Under the pieces are notes generated by a model that saw only the letters and a list, made by a program, of their open reading frames with translations, was not told the DNA's origin and made no database searches. A stretch of DNA of 9,732 nucleotides from an uncultured Bacteroidales bacterium (lineage in GTDB: Bacteria > Bacteroidota > Bacteroidia > Bacteroidales > UBA932): positions 1-9,732 of the forward strand of contig CAJGBW010000055.1 in assembly GCA_904501835.1 (NCBI GenBank), written 5' to 3'. This document shows, one piece after another, positions 1-7,007 of this stretch (position 1 is its first letter; each line of letters opens with the position of its first letter). The translations under genes and the position numbers were made by a program.

Positions 1-1
1 C

Positions 2-1429
2 AAAGTCCTCATTGATCAGGTGCGTGTCCCGCCTCAGATAGGTAAGTACAGTGTCTATATCATCGACGAGGTACACATGCTTTCCCAAGCGGCTTTCAAT
101 GCCTTTTTGAAAACTTTGGAGGAACCGCCCGCGCATGCCATTTTTATTTTGGCGACCACCGAGAAGCATAAAATTCTTCCGACCATTTTAAGTCGTTGTC
201 AGACGTATGATTTCAAAAGAATTTCAGTCCCTGATATTGTGGCGAATCTGCGTATGGTAGCAGCCCAGGAAGGGGCGGAGATTGATGATGATTGTCTGCA
301 TATCATAGCCTCCAAAGCGGATGGTGCCATGCGTGACGCGCTGACGCTGTTTGATCAGACCCTTGCGTTTTGTGGAAAAAAGGTGCAATATGAGGAATTG
401 TTGCACAATCTCAATGTAATGGGGTATGAGCATTGTTTTGACTTTGTGGATTTCTTTATGAAAGGGGATTATGCTTCGGCTTTGTCCCGTTTCGATTTTT
501 TGCTTTCCAAAGGATTTAATGCTCAACATTTTATCTCTTCATTGAGTTCGCATTTGCGCGATTTGATGGTGAGTAAGGCGGGTTCGGTGGATTCCCTGCT
601 GGAGTTTTCGGATTCGATGAAAGCGCGTTACCGTGCACAGGCAGAGACTTGCAGTCTGAAATTCCTGTACGATGCGCTGACGATAACAAGTCAGTGCGAG
701 GCGGGTTACAAGGCGAGCCTGAATCCGCGCTTGCATATCGAATTTGCCTTGATGCGTCTTTGTTTCTTACAGAATCCTCCCGCAGCCCCCGCAAGCGCTC
801 CCGCAGCTGCCGAGCCCGCTCCTGTTGCCGCGTCCTCTGTTCCAGTGGCCGGCCCTGCGCCTGTTGCTTCGGCTTCGGCTGCCCCCGCAAGCGCTCCTGC
901 AGCTGCCGCGCCCGCTCCGGCCCCTGCACCGGATCTTGTTGGCCGTCGGGCATCATCTTCCCGTCGCAAAGTAGCCAATGCCCTTTCAGTCAATCGTTTG
1001 ACGGAAGAAAAAGAGGAGAATACCGCGATCGTCATAGATGATGTTGATGCTCCACTTCCGACAGATGAGCAAATCAGACAAGCCTGGATTGAAATAGCAG
1101 AATCATACGCTGATTCCCAACCCCGTTTAGCAATGGGACTCCGCGAAGCTGAATTTGAGGTTCATTTTCAAGGGAAAGAACTCATGGTGTCAGTCCGCGT
1201 TCAAAACTTGGCCCAGGCCTCATGGATTAAACAAAATAAATTGCGCGAAATCTCCCAATCGCTCATGACCAAACTCTCCTATTCCAAGATTATCATCGAA
1301 GTGGGAGTCAAAGAAGTTCAAGAGGTGATGAGTAAGGCATACACCCCCGAAAATCAGTGGGCTGAAATGGCCGAGGAGAATCCGGAATTATCAAATATGG
1401 CACAAACTTTTGATGCCTACGTCAAATAA
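2..1429 (+). CDS. dnaX: DNA polymerase III subunit tau/gamma, 3' part (5' end outside window)
   Basis: This is the ATPase core of the clamp loader, which opens the sliding clamp and loads it at primed sites in the replisome. The frame is open from base 2, so the N-terminus (Walker A, zinc module, roughly the first 100 residues) lies upstream; 475 residues are visible. Numbered from the first visible codon, Walker B is VYIIDEVHML (18-27), followed by the family block AFLKTLEEPP and the sensor/arginine-finger motif LPTILSRCQ (59-67). The helical domain III follows, then a Pro/Ala-rich linker (about 259-316) and a C-terminal domain (from about 345) of the tau-like kind. The linker DNA is much more GC-rich than its surroundings. 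The stop lies 7 nt before lptB, suggesting co-transcription. I saw no A-AAA-AAG slippery heptamer of the type that makes gamma in E. coli. A GTG at 20 is internal and not the start. The identity is secure. Confidence 0.95.
   Translation, partial: KVLIDQVRVPPQIGKYSVYIIDEVHMLSQAAFNAFLKTLEEPPAHAIFILATTEKHKILPTILSRCQTYDFKRISVPDIVANLRMVAAQEGAEIDDDCLHIIASKADGAMRDALTLFDQTLAFCGKKVQYEELLHNLNVMGYEHCFDFVDFFMKGDYASALSRFDFLLSKGFNAQHFISSLSSHLRDLMVSKAGSVDSLLEFSDSMKARYRAQAETCSLKFLYDALTITSQCEAGYKASLNPRLHIEFALMRLCFLQNPPAAPASAPAAAEPAPVAASSVPVAGPAPVASASAAPASAPAAAAPAPAPAPDLVGRRASSSRRKVANALSVNRLTEEKEENTAIVIDDVDAPLPTDEQIRQAWIEIAESYADSQPRLAMGLREAEFEVHFQGKELMVSVRVQNLAQASWIKQNKLREISQSLMTKLSYSKIIIEVGVKEVQEVMSKAYTPENQWAEMAEENPELSNMAQTFDAYVK
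785..918 (+). repeat. In-frame direct repeat in the DnaX Pro/Ala linker
   Basis: A 38-nt unit at 785-822 recurs at 881-918 with two mismatches. The 96-nt offset is exactly 32 codons, so both copies are read in the same frame and encode APASAPAAA(E/A)PAP. The stretch is almost entirely GCN and CCN codons. It most likely arose by slippage or unequal recombination in a flexible linker between the clamp-loader core and the C-terminal domain. It is not a mobile element. Confidence 0.8.
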
Positions 1430-1436
1430 GTGAACT

Positions 1437-2228
1437 ATGAAATTACGTTGCGAAAATCTTGTCAAGAAATATGGTGTGCGAACGGTTGTGAAAGGCGTAT
1501 CCATGGAAGCCTCTCAGGGAGAGATTGTCGGATTTCTTGGCCCCAACGGTGCCGGTAAAACCACGTCTTTTTATATGATTACCGGTCAGGTCGTTCCCAA
1601 TGCAGGTCGAATCTATCTGGATGATGAAGATATCACGGACTTGCCCATGTATAAACGTTCGCAAAAAGGTGTGGGCTATCTCGCGCAGGACGCATCCGTC
1701 TTTCGTCACATGTCTGTTGAAGATAATATTATGTCAGTCATGGAGTTATGTCCTCATTTTACCAAGCAGGAACGTAAGGAACGTCTCGAAAATCTGATTG
1801 ACGAATTTAATCTGCACAAGGTACGCAAAAGCAAAGGTAATCAATTGTCTGGTGGAGAAAGGCGTCGTTGTGAAATTGCCCGCGCTTTGGCTGTTGATCC
1901 CAAATTTATTTTGTTGGATGAACCTTTTGCCGGTGTGGACCCCATTGCCGTGGAGGATATTCAGTATATCATTGCGAAACTGAAATTTAAGAATATCGGT
2001 GTGATTATTACCGACCACAATGTGGGTGAGACTTTGGCTATTACAGACCGCGCCTATCTGCTGTATGAGGGCAATATCCTACAGGCAGGCACGCCCGAGC
2101 AACTTGCTGCAGATGAGGAGGTTAGAGTAAAGTATTTGGGAACAAACTTTATACTCAAACGCTTTGATCCCAGCGAAAGAGAGAGAAAAAAGCAACAAGC
2201 CCAGCAAGAGGAGAAGCAGGAAAAATAA
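1437..2228 (+). CDS. lptB: LPS export ABC transporter ATP-binding protein LptB
   Basis: This is the cytoplasmic ATPase that, with LptF/LptG, drives extraction of lipopolysaccharide from the inner membrane into the Lpt bridge. It has 263 residues. All ABC motifs are present in order: Walker A GPNGAGKTT (35-43), Q-loop YLAQDASVF (81-89), signature LSGGE (137-141), Walker B FILLDE (157-162) with D-loop AGVDP, and H-loop ITDHN (191-195). The N-terminal MKLRCENLVKKYG and the block FRHMSVEDNI are typical of LptB rather than of the related LivF/LivG ATPases. The last 20 residues are a highly charged Lys/Glu/Gln tail beyond the usual LptB end. The ATG follows the dnaX stop by 7 nt. The gene converges on the glycosyltransferase, with 3 nt between stop codons, so there is no room for a separate terminator. 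LptB is the best call; a generic ABC ATPase is the alternative. Confidence 0.92.
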   Translation: MKLRCENLVKKYGVRTVVKGVSMEASQGEIVGFLGPNGAGKTTSFYMITGQVVPNAGRIYLDDEDITDLPMYKRSQKGVGYLAQDASVFRHMSVEDNIMSVMELCPHFTKQERKERLENLIDEFNLHKVRKSKGNQLSGGERRRCEIARALAVDPKFILLDEPFAGVDPIAVEDIQYIIAKLKFKNIGVIITDHNVGETLAITDRAYLLYEGNILQAGTPEQLAADEEVRVKYLGTNFILKRFDPSERERKKQQAQQEEKQEK

Positions 2229-2231
2229 GAC

Positions 2232-3191
2232 TTACAACTCTTCTTTGATATTGTAATGGTTTCTTTCTGATGAATTTCTGGAAACCATTTCTCCAATCAA
2301 ACCGGCAAGGAAAAGCAGAATACCGATGACCAAAGCGGCCAGTGCCAAGAAGAAGCCCGGTTGTTCGGTAACAGCTCGGTAGGGGAGATGCTGTGCTTGT
2401 GCAGCCAACTTTTCCACGATAATCCAAGCGGCGCAAACAATACCGACCAGGAAAGTCAGAAGTCCCGTAAATCCGAAAAAGTGCATGGGCTTTTTGCTGA
2501 AGGTACTCAAGAACCATAACGAGAGCAAATCCAAAAAACCATTGACGAATCTCTCCAAACCGAATTTGCTTTTGCCGAATTTTCTTTTCTGGTGTTTGAC
2601 GGGCTTTTCTGTAATGCGGTTAAATCCCTCATTCTTAGCGATGTAAGGAATGTATCGGTGCATTTCTCCATACACTTCAATGTTCTTGATGACCTCTTTT
2701 TTATAAGCCTTCAAGCCGCAGTTCATGTCGTGCAATTTGATGCCCGTGATTTTGCGAGCGGTCCAATTGTATAGTTTGGAAGGAAGATTTTTAGTCAGTT
2801 TGTTGTCCTGTCTTTTCTGTTTCCATCCGGAAACGATGTCCCATCCCTCTTCCTGTATCATTTTGTACATCTGCGGGATTTCTTCCGGAGAGTCCTGCAA
2901 ATCAGCATCCATCGTAACGACAACCTCTCCGTTTGCTGCTTTGAATCCCGTGTGCAATGCAGCTGACTTGCCATAATTGCGGCGGAAACGTATGCCGCGA
3001 AGGGTCGGATATTCTTTCTTCAACGCACAAATGCAGTCCCAGGAACCATCCGTACTGCCGTCATCCACCATGATGATTTCGTATGTCCAATTCTGTTGGG
3101 ATAAGGCACTGGTAATCCATGCCGTCAATTCTCTCAACGACTCTTCTTCGTTGTATAAAGATATAATGATGGAAAGGTCGAGTTTACTCAT
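2232..3191 (-). CDS. Membrane-anchored family 2 glycosyltransferase (polyprenyl-phosphate type)
   Basis: A GT-A fold glycosyltransferase of 319 residues, resembling dolichyl/undecaprenyl-phosphate sugar transferases (DPM1/GtrB-like), which pass a sugar from a nucleotide donor to a lipid phosphate carrier at the cytoplasmic face of the inner membrane. Visible motifs are the N-terminal LSIIISLYNEEESL, the nucleotide-binding VDDGSTDGS (42-50), the metal-binding MDADLQDSPEEIP (94-106), and the acceptor-side HDMNCGLKAYKKEV (154-167). Two membrane helices close the protein (about 237-259 and 279-301), as in GtrB-like enzymes. An in-frame ATG two codons upstream (3197) is possible, but an AGGAGG touches that codon and sits 6 nt from the ATG at 3191, so I chose 3191. 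The start overlaps the end of DUF4199 by 8 nt, implying translational coupling. The sugar and acceptor cannot be told from sequence. Confidence 0.88.
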   Translation of the reverse strand: MSKLDLSIIISLYNEEESLRELTAWITSALSQQNWTYEIIMVDDGSTDGSWDCICALKKEYPTLRGIRFRRNYGKSAALHTGFKAANGEVVVTMDADLQDSPEEIPQMYKMIQEEGWDIVSGWKQKRQDNKLTKNLPSKLYNWTARKITGIKLHDMNCGLKAYKKEVIKNIEVYGEMHRYIPYIAKNEGFNRITEKPVKHQKRKFGKSKFGLERFVNGFLDLLSLWFLSTFSKKPMHFFGFTGLLTFLVGIVCAAWIIVEKLAAQAQHLPYRAVTEQPGFFLALAALVIGILLFLAGLIGEMVSRNSSERNHYNIKEEL

Positions 3192-3729
3192 TTTCATCCT
3201 CCTCTATTTCAGTTGTGTTGTTGTTAGAGACCCTTTTAGCAAGGAACAATGACAATAGGGTGCCGTAGATATAGCACCAGATAAAATACGTGAAGAAACT
3301 GATGAGCGGGAAATGTTCTATCATTTTCGTCATTTCGTTTTGCGTATTGCTGTCTATGTTATTGCCGTATGCCTGTATGGCGGCCTCGAGACTCTGTTGA
3401 GCGAGTGTGGGATAGACGTAGGCATAGGCCATATAGGCACAGGCGGCGGTAATCAACGCCGAAAAGAATGCTGTATATAAGCCAAAGCAGAAGGTCTGCT
3501 TCCAATCGACCTCATCATACACCTCGTTGAGGCGTGTCATATAAAATCTCATGAGCCAGATGAGTCCGACCAATTTAGCAATTGAAAGAATGTAGGTGAT
3601 GATTGCTCCGGTCTGTCCGAGATTTTGAAGCATCTGGGCAAGGAAAATGTATGCTCCGGAAACCGTTCCGAATATCAATCCGGCTTTTGCTCCTTCTGAA
3701 CTGAGCGTTTTGTTATCCAATAAATCCAT
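3184..3729 (-). CDS. DUF4199 family membrane protein
   Basis: A 181-residue integral inner-membrane protein with no known biochemical function. Four hydrophobic segments are visible at about 15-33, 41-62, 79-104 and 141-165, with a polar loop (105-138) between the last two and an acidic tail EIEEDENE. The layout, the link FYMTRLNEVYDEVDWKQTF between helices 2 and 3, and the adjacent glycosyltransferase fit DUF4199, a Bacteroidota family commonly found beside such a transferase. An in-frame ATG at 3750 would add seven residues, but it lies only 1 nt beyond the -7 box at 3752-3759 and so probably precedes the transcription start. The ATG at 3729 would have a leader of about 15-18 nt. The gene leads the minus-strand pair and overlaps the next gene. 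The family call rests on pattern recognition; the membrane topology is clearer than the family. Confidence 0.7.
   Translation of the reverse strand: MDLLDNKTLSSEGAKAGLIFGTVSGAYIFLAQMLQNLGQTGAIITYILSIAKLVGLIWLMRFYMTRLNEVYDEVDWKQTFCFGLYTAFFSALITAACAYMAYAYVYPTLAQQSLEAAIQAYGNNIDSNTQNEMTKMIEHFPLISFFTYFIWCYIYGTLLSLFLAKRVSNNNTTEIEEDENE
3198..3203 (-). promoter_or_regulatory. Shine-Dalgarno AGGAGG for the glycosyltransferase
   Basis: A perfect AGGAGG on the minus strand lies 6 nt before the ATG at 3191 and directly abuts the alternative ATG at 3197, which favours 3191. It is inside the last codons of DUF4199 (a Glu-rich tail, GAG GAG GAT), so it could partly be a by-product of coding for glutamate. 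Confidence 0.5.
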
Positions 3730-3751
3730 AATATCCTGATAAGAAAACATA

Positions 3752-3759
3752 CAAAGATA
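3752..3759 (-). promoter_or_regulatory. Candidate Bacteroidota -7 element for DUF4199
   Basis: Read on the minus strand this is TATCTTTG, a perfect match to the TAnnTTTG box used by the primary sigma factor of Bacteroidota. No convincing TTG is present at the -33 position. Transcription would start near 3745-3747, about 15-18 nt before the ATG at 3729. Confidence 0.6.
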
Positions 3760-3771
3760 GGAATTTTTTCG

Positions 3772-3779
3772 TACCTTTG
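3772..3779 (+). promoter_or_regulatory. Candidate Bacteroidota -7 element for thrS
   Basis: TACCTTTG matches TAnnTTTG perfectly. No clear TTG is seen about 20 nt upstream. Transcription would start near 3785-3787, giving the thrS message a leader of only about 13-15 nt before the ATG at 3800 and placing the ATG at 3788 essentially at the transcript 5' end. Confidence 0.65.
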
Positions 3780-3799
3780 TATGTTTAATGAGAACTGAT

Positions 3800-5758
3800 A
3801 TGATTGATATTACATTTCCTGACGGTAGCGTCAAATCTTTTGAACCCGGTGTTACTGCGTATGACATCGCGATGAGTATTAGTCCGAGATTGGCCGCAGA
3901 TGTGTTGGCCGCAACTGTAATTCCTGTTTCTGATACGACAGGAAAGGGGACTATCTATGATTTGACACGCCCTATCAAAGAAAATGCTGCTATACGTTTG
4001 CATAAATGGGAAGATGCCGAGGCCAAGAAAGTCTTCTGGCATTCTTCATCCCACTTGTTGGCCGAGGCTCTTGAGTCTCTTTATCCCGGTATCAAATTCG
4101 GTATCGGTCCGGCGATTGAAAACGGATTCTACTATGATGTGGACTTTGTAGGTCGCTCTTTTGTAGAGGCTGATTTGAAAGCCGTAGAAGAGAAAATGTT
4201 GGAGCTGGCTCGCAGCAAAGAGCAGTTTGTACGCACAGAAGTTTCCAAGGAAGAGGCGCTTGCCAAATTCCAGGCGAAAGGTGATGAATATAAATGTGAG
4301 TTGATTAGCGAGTTGGAAGACGGCACCATTACTTTCTATCAGAATGGTGATTTTATTGATTTGTGCCGTGGTCCTCACTTGAAAGATACCTCGGTAATCA
4401 AAGCCGTGAAATTGACTTCAATTGCCGGTGCCTATTGGCGTGGTGATGAAAAACGTCAGATGCTTACCCGTATTTACGGTATCACTTTCCCTAAAAAATC
4501 CTTGTTGGATGAGTATTTGCAGATGTTGGAGGAGGCCAAAAAACGCGACCACCGCAAAATCGGCAAAGAGATGGAATTGTTTACCTTCTCACAGAATGTA
4601 GGTCAGGGACTTCCTTTGTGGTTGCCTAAGGGCGCTGCATTGAGAGATCGTTTGGAGCAATTCCTTCGCAAATTGCAGAAATCCTATGGCTACGACCAGG
4701 TGATGACTCCCCATATCGGTAGCAAGGAACTCTATGTAACGAGCGGTCACTGGGCACATTATGGCGCTGATTCTTTCCGCCCGATTACCACTCCGCAGGA
4801 GGGTGAGGAGTACTTGCTCAAGCCGATGAACTGTCCTCATCACTGCGAAATTTATCGTAGCAAACCCCGTTCATACAAAGATCTTCCCGTTCGTTTGGCT
4901 GAATTTGGTACCGTATATCGCTATGAGCAGAGCGGCGAGTTGCATGGTTTGACCCGTGTACGCAGCTTTACCCAGGATGATGCCCATATTTTCTGTCGTC
5001 CCGATCAGTTGAAGGAAGAGTTCTGCAAAGTGATTGACATTATATTATATGTATTCAAAACTTTGGACTTTAAGAACTTCAAAGCCCAGGTATCTTTGCG
5101 TGATCCGTCCAATACCACTAAATATATAGGTACAGACGAAAATTGGGAGCGTGCAGAACGCGCTATCCAGGAAGCGGCTGACGAAAGAGGATTGCCCACG
5201 GTGGTGGAAACCGGCGAGGCGGCTTTCTATGGACCCAAGTTGGATTTCATGGTGAAAGATGCATTGGGACGTGAATGGCAGTTGGGTACTATCCAGGTGG
5301 ATTACAACTTGCCTGAGCGTTTTGATTTGGAATATACCGGCAGTGATGGCGAAAAACACCGTCCTATCATGATTCACCGTGCACCTTTCGGTTCCATGGA
5401 ACGTTTTGTTGCCGTGTTGTTGGAACATACCGCCGGAAAGTTGCCTTTGTGGCTCTCTCCCGACCAGGTAAATATCGTTCCCGTGAGCGAAAAATATGCA
5501 GATTATGCAAAAAAAGTTTGTAATTTCCTGAATAATTGCGAAATTCGCGCCTCCGTGGACGACCGTAACGAAACCTTGGGTAAGAGAATCCGCGAGAGTG
5601 AGCTCAAGAGAATCCCCTTCCTTTTGATTGTAGGAGAGAAAGAGCAGGAGAATGAAAGCGTATCCGTACGTCGTCAGGGAGGTATTGACTTGGGCGCCAT
5701 GACACAAGAGGAATTTAAGACGCTTGTTTTGAATGAAATTCAAGAGCAATTGTCTTAA
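3800..5758 (+). CDS. thrS: Threonyl-tRNA synthetase
   Basis: A class II aminoacyl-tRNA synthetase that charges tRNA-Thr in the cytoplasm and edits mis-charged Ser-tRNA-Thr. It has 652 residues from the ATG at 3800, close to the usual length. Domains in order are an N-terminal TGS domain (about 1-60, MIDITFPDGSVKSF), an editing domain with HSSSH (81-85) and DLCRGPH (187-193), the catalytic core, and the anticodon-binding domain (from about 550). Expected zinc ligands are Cys345 (in MNCPHH), His396 (in QDDAH) and His526 (in IMIHRAPFG). Motif 2 (TRVRSFTQDDAHIF) and motif 3 (HRAPFGSMERF) are intact. An ATG four codons upstream (3788) is in frame, but MIDITFPDG is the usual family start and 3788 falls at the predicted transcription start. 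The gene heads the run thrS-infC-rpmI-rplT-lepB; the gap to infC is 37 nt with no terminator. Confidence 0.97.
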   Translation: MIDITFPDGSVKSFEPGVTAYDIAMSISPRLAADVLAATVIPVSDTTGKGTIYDLTRPIKENAAIRLHKWEDAEAKKVFWHSSSHLLAEALESLYPGIKFGIGPAIENGFYYDVDFVGRSFVEADLKAVEEKMLELARSKEQFVRTEVSKEEALAKFQAKGDEYKCELISELEDGTITFYQNGDFIDLCRGPHLKDTSVIKAVKLTSIAGAYWRGDEKRQMLTRIYGITFPKKSLLDEYLQMLEEAKKRDHRKIGKEMELFTFSQNVGQGLPLWLPKGAALRDRLEQFLRKLQKSYGYDQVMTPHIGSKELYVTSGHWAHYGADSFRPITTPQEGEEYLLKPMNCPHHCEIYRSKPRSYKDLPVRLAEFGTVYRYEQSGELHGLTRVRSFTQDDAHIFCRPDQLKEEFCKVIDIILYVFKTLDFKNFKAQVSLRDPSNTTKYIGTDENWERAERAIQEAADERGLPTVVETGEAAFYGPKLDFMVKDALGREWQLGTIQVDYNLPERFDLEYTGSDGEKHRPIMIHRAPFGSMERFVAVLLEHTAGKLPLWLSPDQVNIVPVSEKYADYAKKVCNFLNNCEIRASVDDRNETLGKRIRESELKRIPFLLIVGEKEQENESVSVRRQGGIDLGAMTQEEFKTLVLNEIQEQLS

Positions 5759-5781
5759 TATATTTATTAACAATAACTTAT

Positions 5782-5786
5782 AGGAG
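5782..5786 (+). promoter_or_regulatory. Shine-Dalgarno AGGAG supporting a non-AUG infC start
   Basis: AGGAG lies 9 nt before the AUC codon at 5796 and 42 nt before the first AUG (5829). That spacing suits only the AUC. Such motifs are uncommon before genes of this phylum, so its position here is informative about the start. Confidence 0.7.
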
Positions 5787-5795
5787 ACTTTTTTT

Positions 5796-6398
5796 ATCGC
5801 AGCACCTTACAGACCAGGCCCTAGACCGATGGGTCCGAGACCTAAACCCGTTCGCGGGAATCATCCTAACCAAGTAAAAAATGAGGATGATGGATTGAGA
5901 ATCAACGAGGAAATTACCGCCCCTCAAGTTCGTCTTGTGGGTGATAATATTCCCGAGCAAGGTATTTATTCCCTTGCCCAAGCTAAGAAGTTGGCAGATG
6001 AGTTGGAGCTTGATTTGGTGGAGATAACGGCAAAAGCAGATCCTCCTGTATGCAAGATATTGGACTACCAGAAATATCTCTATCAGCAGAAGAAGAAAGC
6101 CAAAGAGATGAAGTCCAATTCTGCCAAAATTGTAATCAAGGAAATTCGTTTTGGTCCGAATACGGATGAGCACGATTTCCAATTTAAGCTCAAGCACGCG
6201 AGAGAATTTCTCTCCAGTGGCGACAAAGTAAAAGCTTCTGTGTTCTTCAAAGGTCGTAGCATTGTTTACGCAGAGCAGGGAGAAAAATTATTGCTTCGTT
6301 TCGCCGTAGAACTGGAAGATGTGGCCCGCGCCGAGCAGATGCCCAAATTGGAAGGCAAGCGAATGATTATGATGATGGCACCCATTAAGAAAAAATAA
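5796..6398 (+). CDS. infC: Translation initiation factor IF-3, probable AUC start
   Basis: IF-3 binds the 30S subunit, prevents premature joining of 50S, and checks the start codon and initiator tRNA. The protein has the two-domain IF-3 form: an N-terminal domain beginning GLRINEEI with VRLVGDN, a Lys-rich linker (YLYQQKKKAKEMK), and a C-terminal domain with IVIKEIRFGPNTDEHDF and GDKVKASVFFKGR. The first AUG in frame is at 5829 and has no SD. Upstream the frame stays open to a TAG at 5781, and only one SD-supported candidate exists: AUC at 5796, 9 nt after AGGAG. This gives 200 residues with a Pro/Arg-rich leader (AAPYRPGPRPMGPRPKP). Non-AUG infC starts (AUU in E. coli) are known and serve autoregulation, because IF-3 discriminates against them. 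The AUC start is inferred; the AUG at 5829 (189 residues) is the alternative. The gene identity itself is secure. Confidence 0.93.
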   Translation: MAAPYRPGPRPMGPRPKPVRGNHPNQVKNEDDGLRINEEITAPQVRLVGDNIPEQGIYSLAQAKKLADELELDLVEITAKADPPVCKILDYQKYLYQQKKKAKEMKSNSAKIVIKEIRFGPNTDEHDFQFKLKHAREFLSSGDKVKASVFFKGRSIVYAEQGEKLLLRFAVELEDVARAEQMPKLEGKRMIMMMAPIKKK

Positions 6399-6440
6399 CT
6401 CCGAGAGGAGACATTTAATATTAATTAAAATTTAACTATT

Positions 6441-6635
6441 ATGCCAAAAATGAAAACCAACTCCGGTTCCAAAAAGCGATTTGCGCTTACCGGAACGGGA
6501 AAAGTAAAGAGAAAGCATGCTTACAAAAGCCACATTCTCACCAAGAAGACCAAAAAGCAGAAAAGAAATTTGACACACACAGCCCTCGTGCATCCTGCAC
6601 AGGAGCAGAGAGTCAAAGCTTTGTTGGGTTTGTAG
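6441..6635 (+). CDS. rpmI: 50S ribosomal protein bL35
   Basis: A small basic protein of the large ribosomal subunit, 64 residues, the usual length. The start MPKMKTNSGSKKRF, the middle GKVKRKHAYKSHIL and the end VKALLGL are typical of bL35. It sits 42 nt after infC and 21 nt before rplT, the conserved infC-rpmI-rplT order. The start is preceded by an A/T-rich stretch without an SD. In E. coli bL20 represses this operon by binding the leader of rpmI; I see no clear counterpart pseudoknot in the short gap here. Confidence 0.97.
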   Translation: MPKMKTNSGSKKRFALTGTGKVKRKHAYKSHILTKKTKKQKRNLTHTALVHPAQEQRVKALLGL

Positions 6636-6656
6636 AACTATTAAAGAGTTAAATTT

Positions 6657-7001
6657 ATGCCTAGAAGTGTAAACTCAGTAGCCTCAAGAGCTCGCCGTAA
6701 GAAGATTCTTAAAAGAACTCGCGGTAACTTCCTTTCAAGGAAAAATGTATGGACGGTAGCAAAGAACACCTATGAAAAAGGTTTGACCTATGCATATCGT
6801 GATCGTAAGAACAAAAAACACGAATTCCGTTCACTTTGGATTCAACGTATCAACGCAGCTGCTCGTCAGTATGGCTTGAACTACTCACAATTTATGGGTA
6901 AACTTGCCAAACAGAATGTTGGTTTGAATCGTAAAGTACTTGCTGACCTCGCAATGAACAACCCTCAAGCATTTGAGGCCATTGTAAATTCTGTAAAATA
7001 G
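6657..7001 (+). CDS. rplT: 50S ribosomal protein bL20
   Basis: An early-assembly protein of the large subunit that binds 23S rRNA; 114 residues, the usual length. The basic N-terminal extension (MPRSVNSVASRARRKKILKR) and the globular part with LWIQRINAAARQYG and YSQFMGKL are diagnostic. No SD is visible before the ATG; the upstream bases are A/T-rich. The stop is 6 nt before the lepB ATG, so lepB is probably translated from the same message. Confidence 0.97.
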   Translation: MPRSVNSVASRARRKKILKRTRGNFLSRKNVWTVAKNTYEKGLTYAYRDRKNKKHEFRSLWIQRINAAARQYGLNYSQFMGKLAKQNVGLNRKVLADLAMNNPQAFEAIVNSVK

Positions 7002-7007
7002 TGTAAA

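Larger units (their letters stand above)
3745..3786. repeat. Inverted repeat spanning the divergent DUF4199/thrS promoters
   Basis: The two 15-nt arms (3745-3759 and 3772-3786) match at 14 of 15 positions; read outward they are TATCTTTGTATGTTT and TACCTTTGTATGTTT. The inner 8 nt of each arm is a -7 box. The 12-nt centre is GGAATTTTTTCG. The arrangement suggests either a duplicated promoter unit pointing both ways or a symmetric operator covering both promoters. Confidence 0.85.

Noticed and set aside
1000..1020. A possible frameshift site in dnaX for making gamma (A-rich run in the codons for EEKEE)
   Set aside because: The run has only five A residues and does not fit the X-XXY-YYZ heptamer in the dnaX frame. 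I saw no convincing hairpin or SD stimulator beside it.
531..1041. Long open frames on both strands over the DnaX linker (minus 531-956 and 706-1035, plus 649-1041)
   Set aside because: They are by-products of GC-rich Ala/Pro codons, which lack stops in other frames. Their translations are Arg/Ser/Gln low-complexity sequences without a recognisable family, and dnaX is certain in this stretch.
5045..5773. A 242-codon open frame antisense to the end of thrS
   Set aside because: It lies opposite the highly conserved catalytic and anticodon domains of ThrS and resembles no protein family I know. No promoter is evident for it.
6399..6410. Small hairpin CTCC-GAGA-GGAG between infC and rpmI, as a bL20 operator or an rpmI SD
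   Set aside because: The stem is only 4 bp, and the GGAG is 30 nt from the rpmI ATG, too far for an SD. It has a GNRA-type loop, but that alone does not support a regulatory call.
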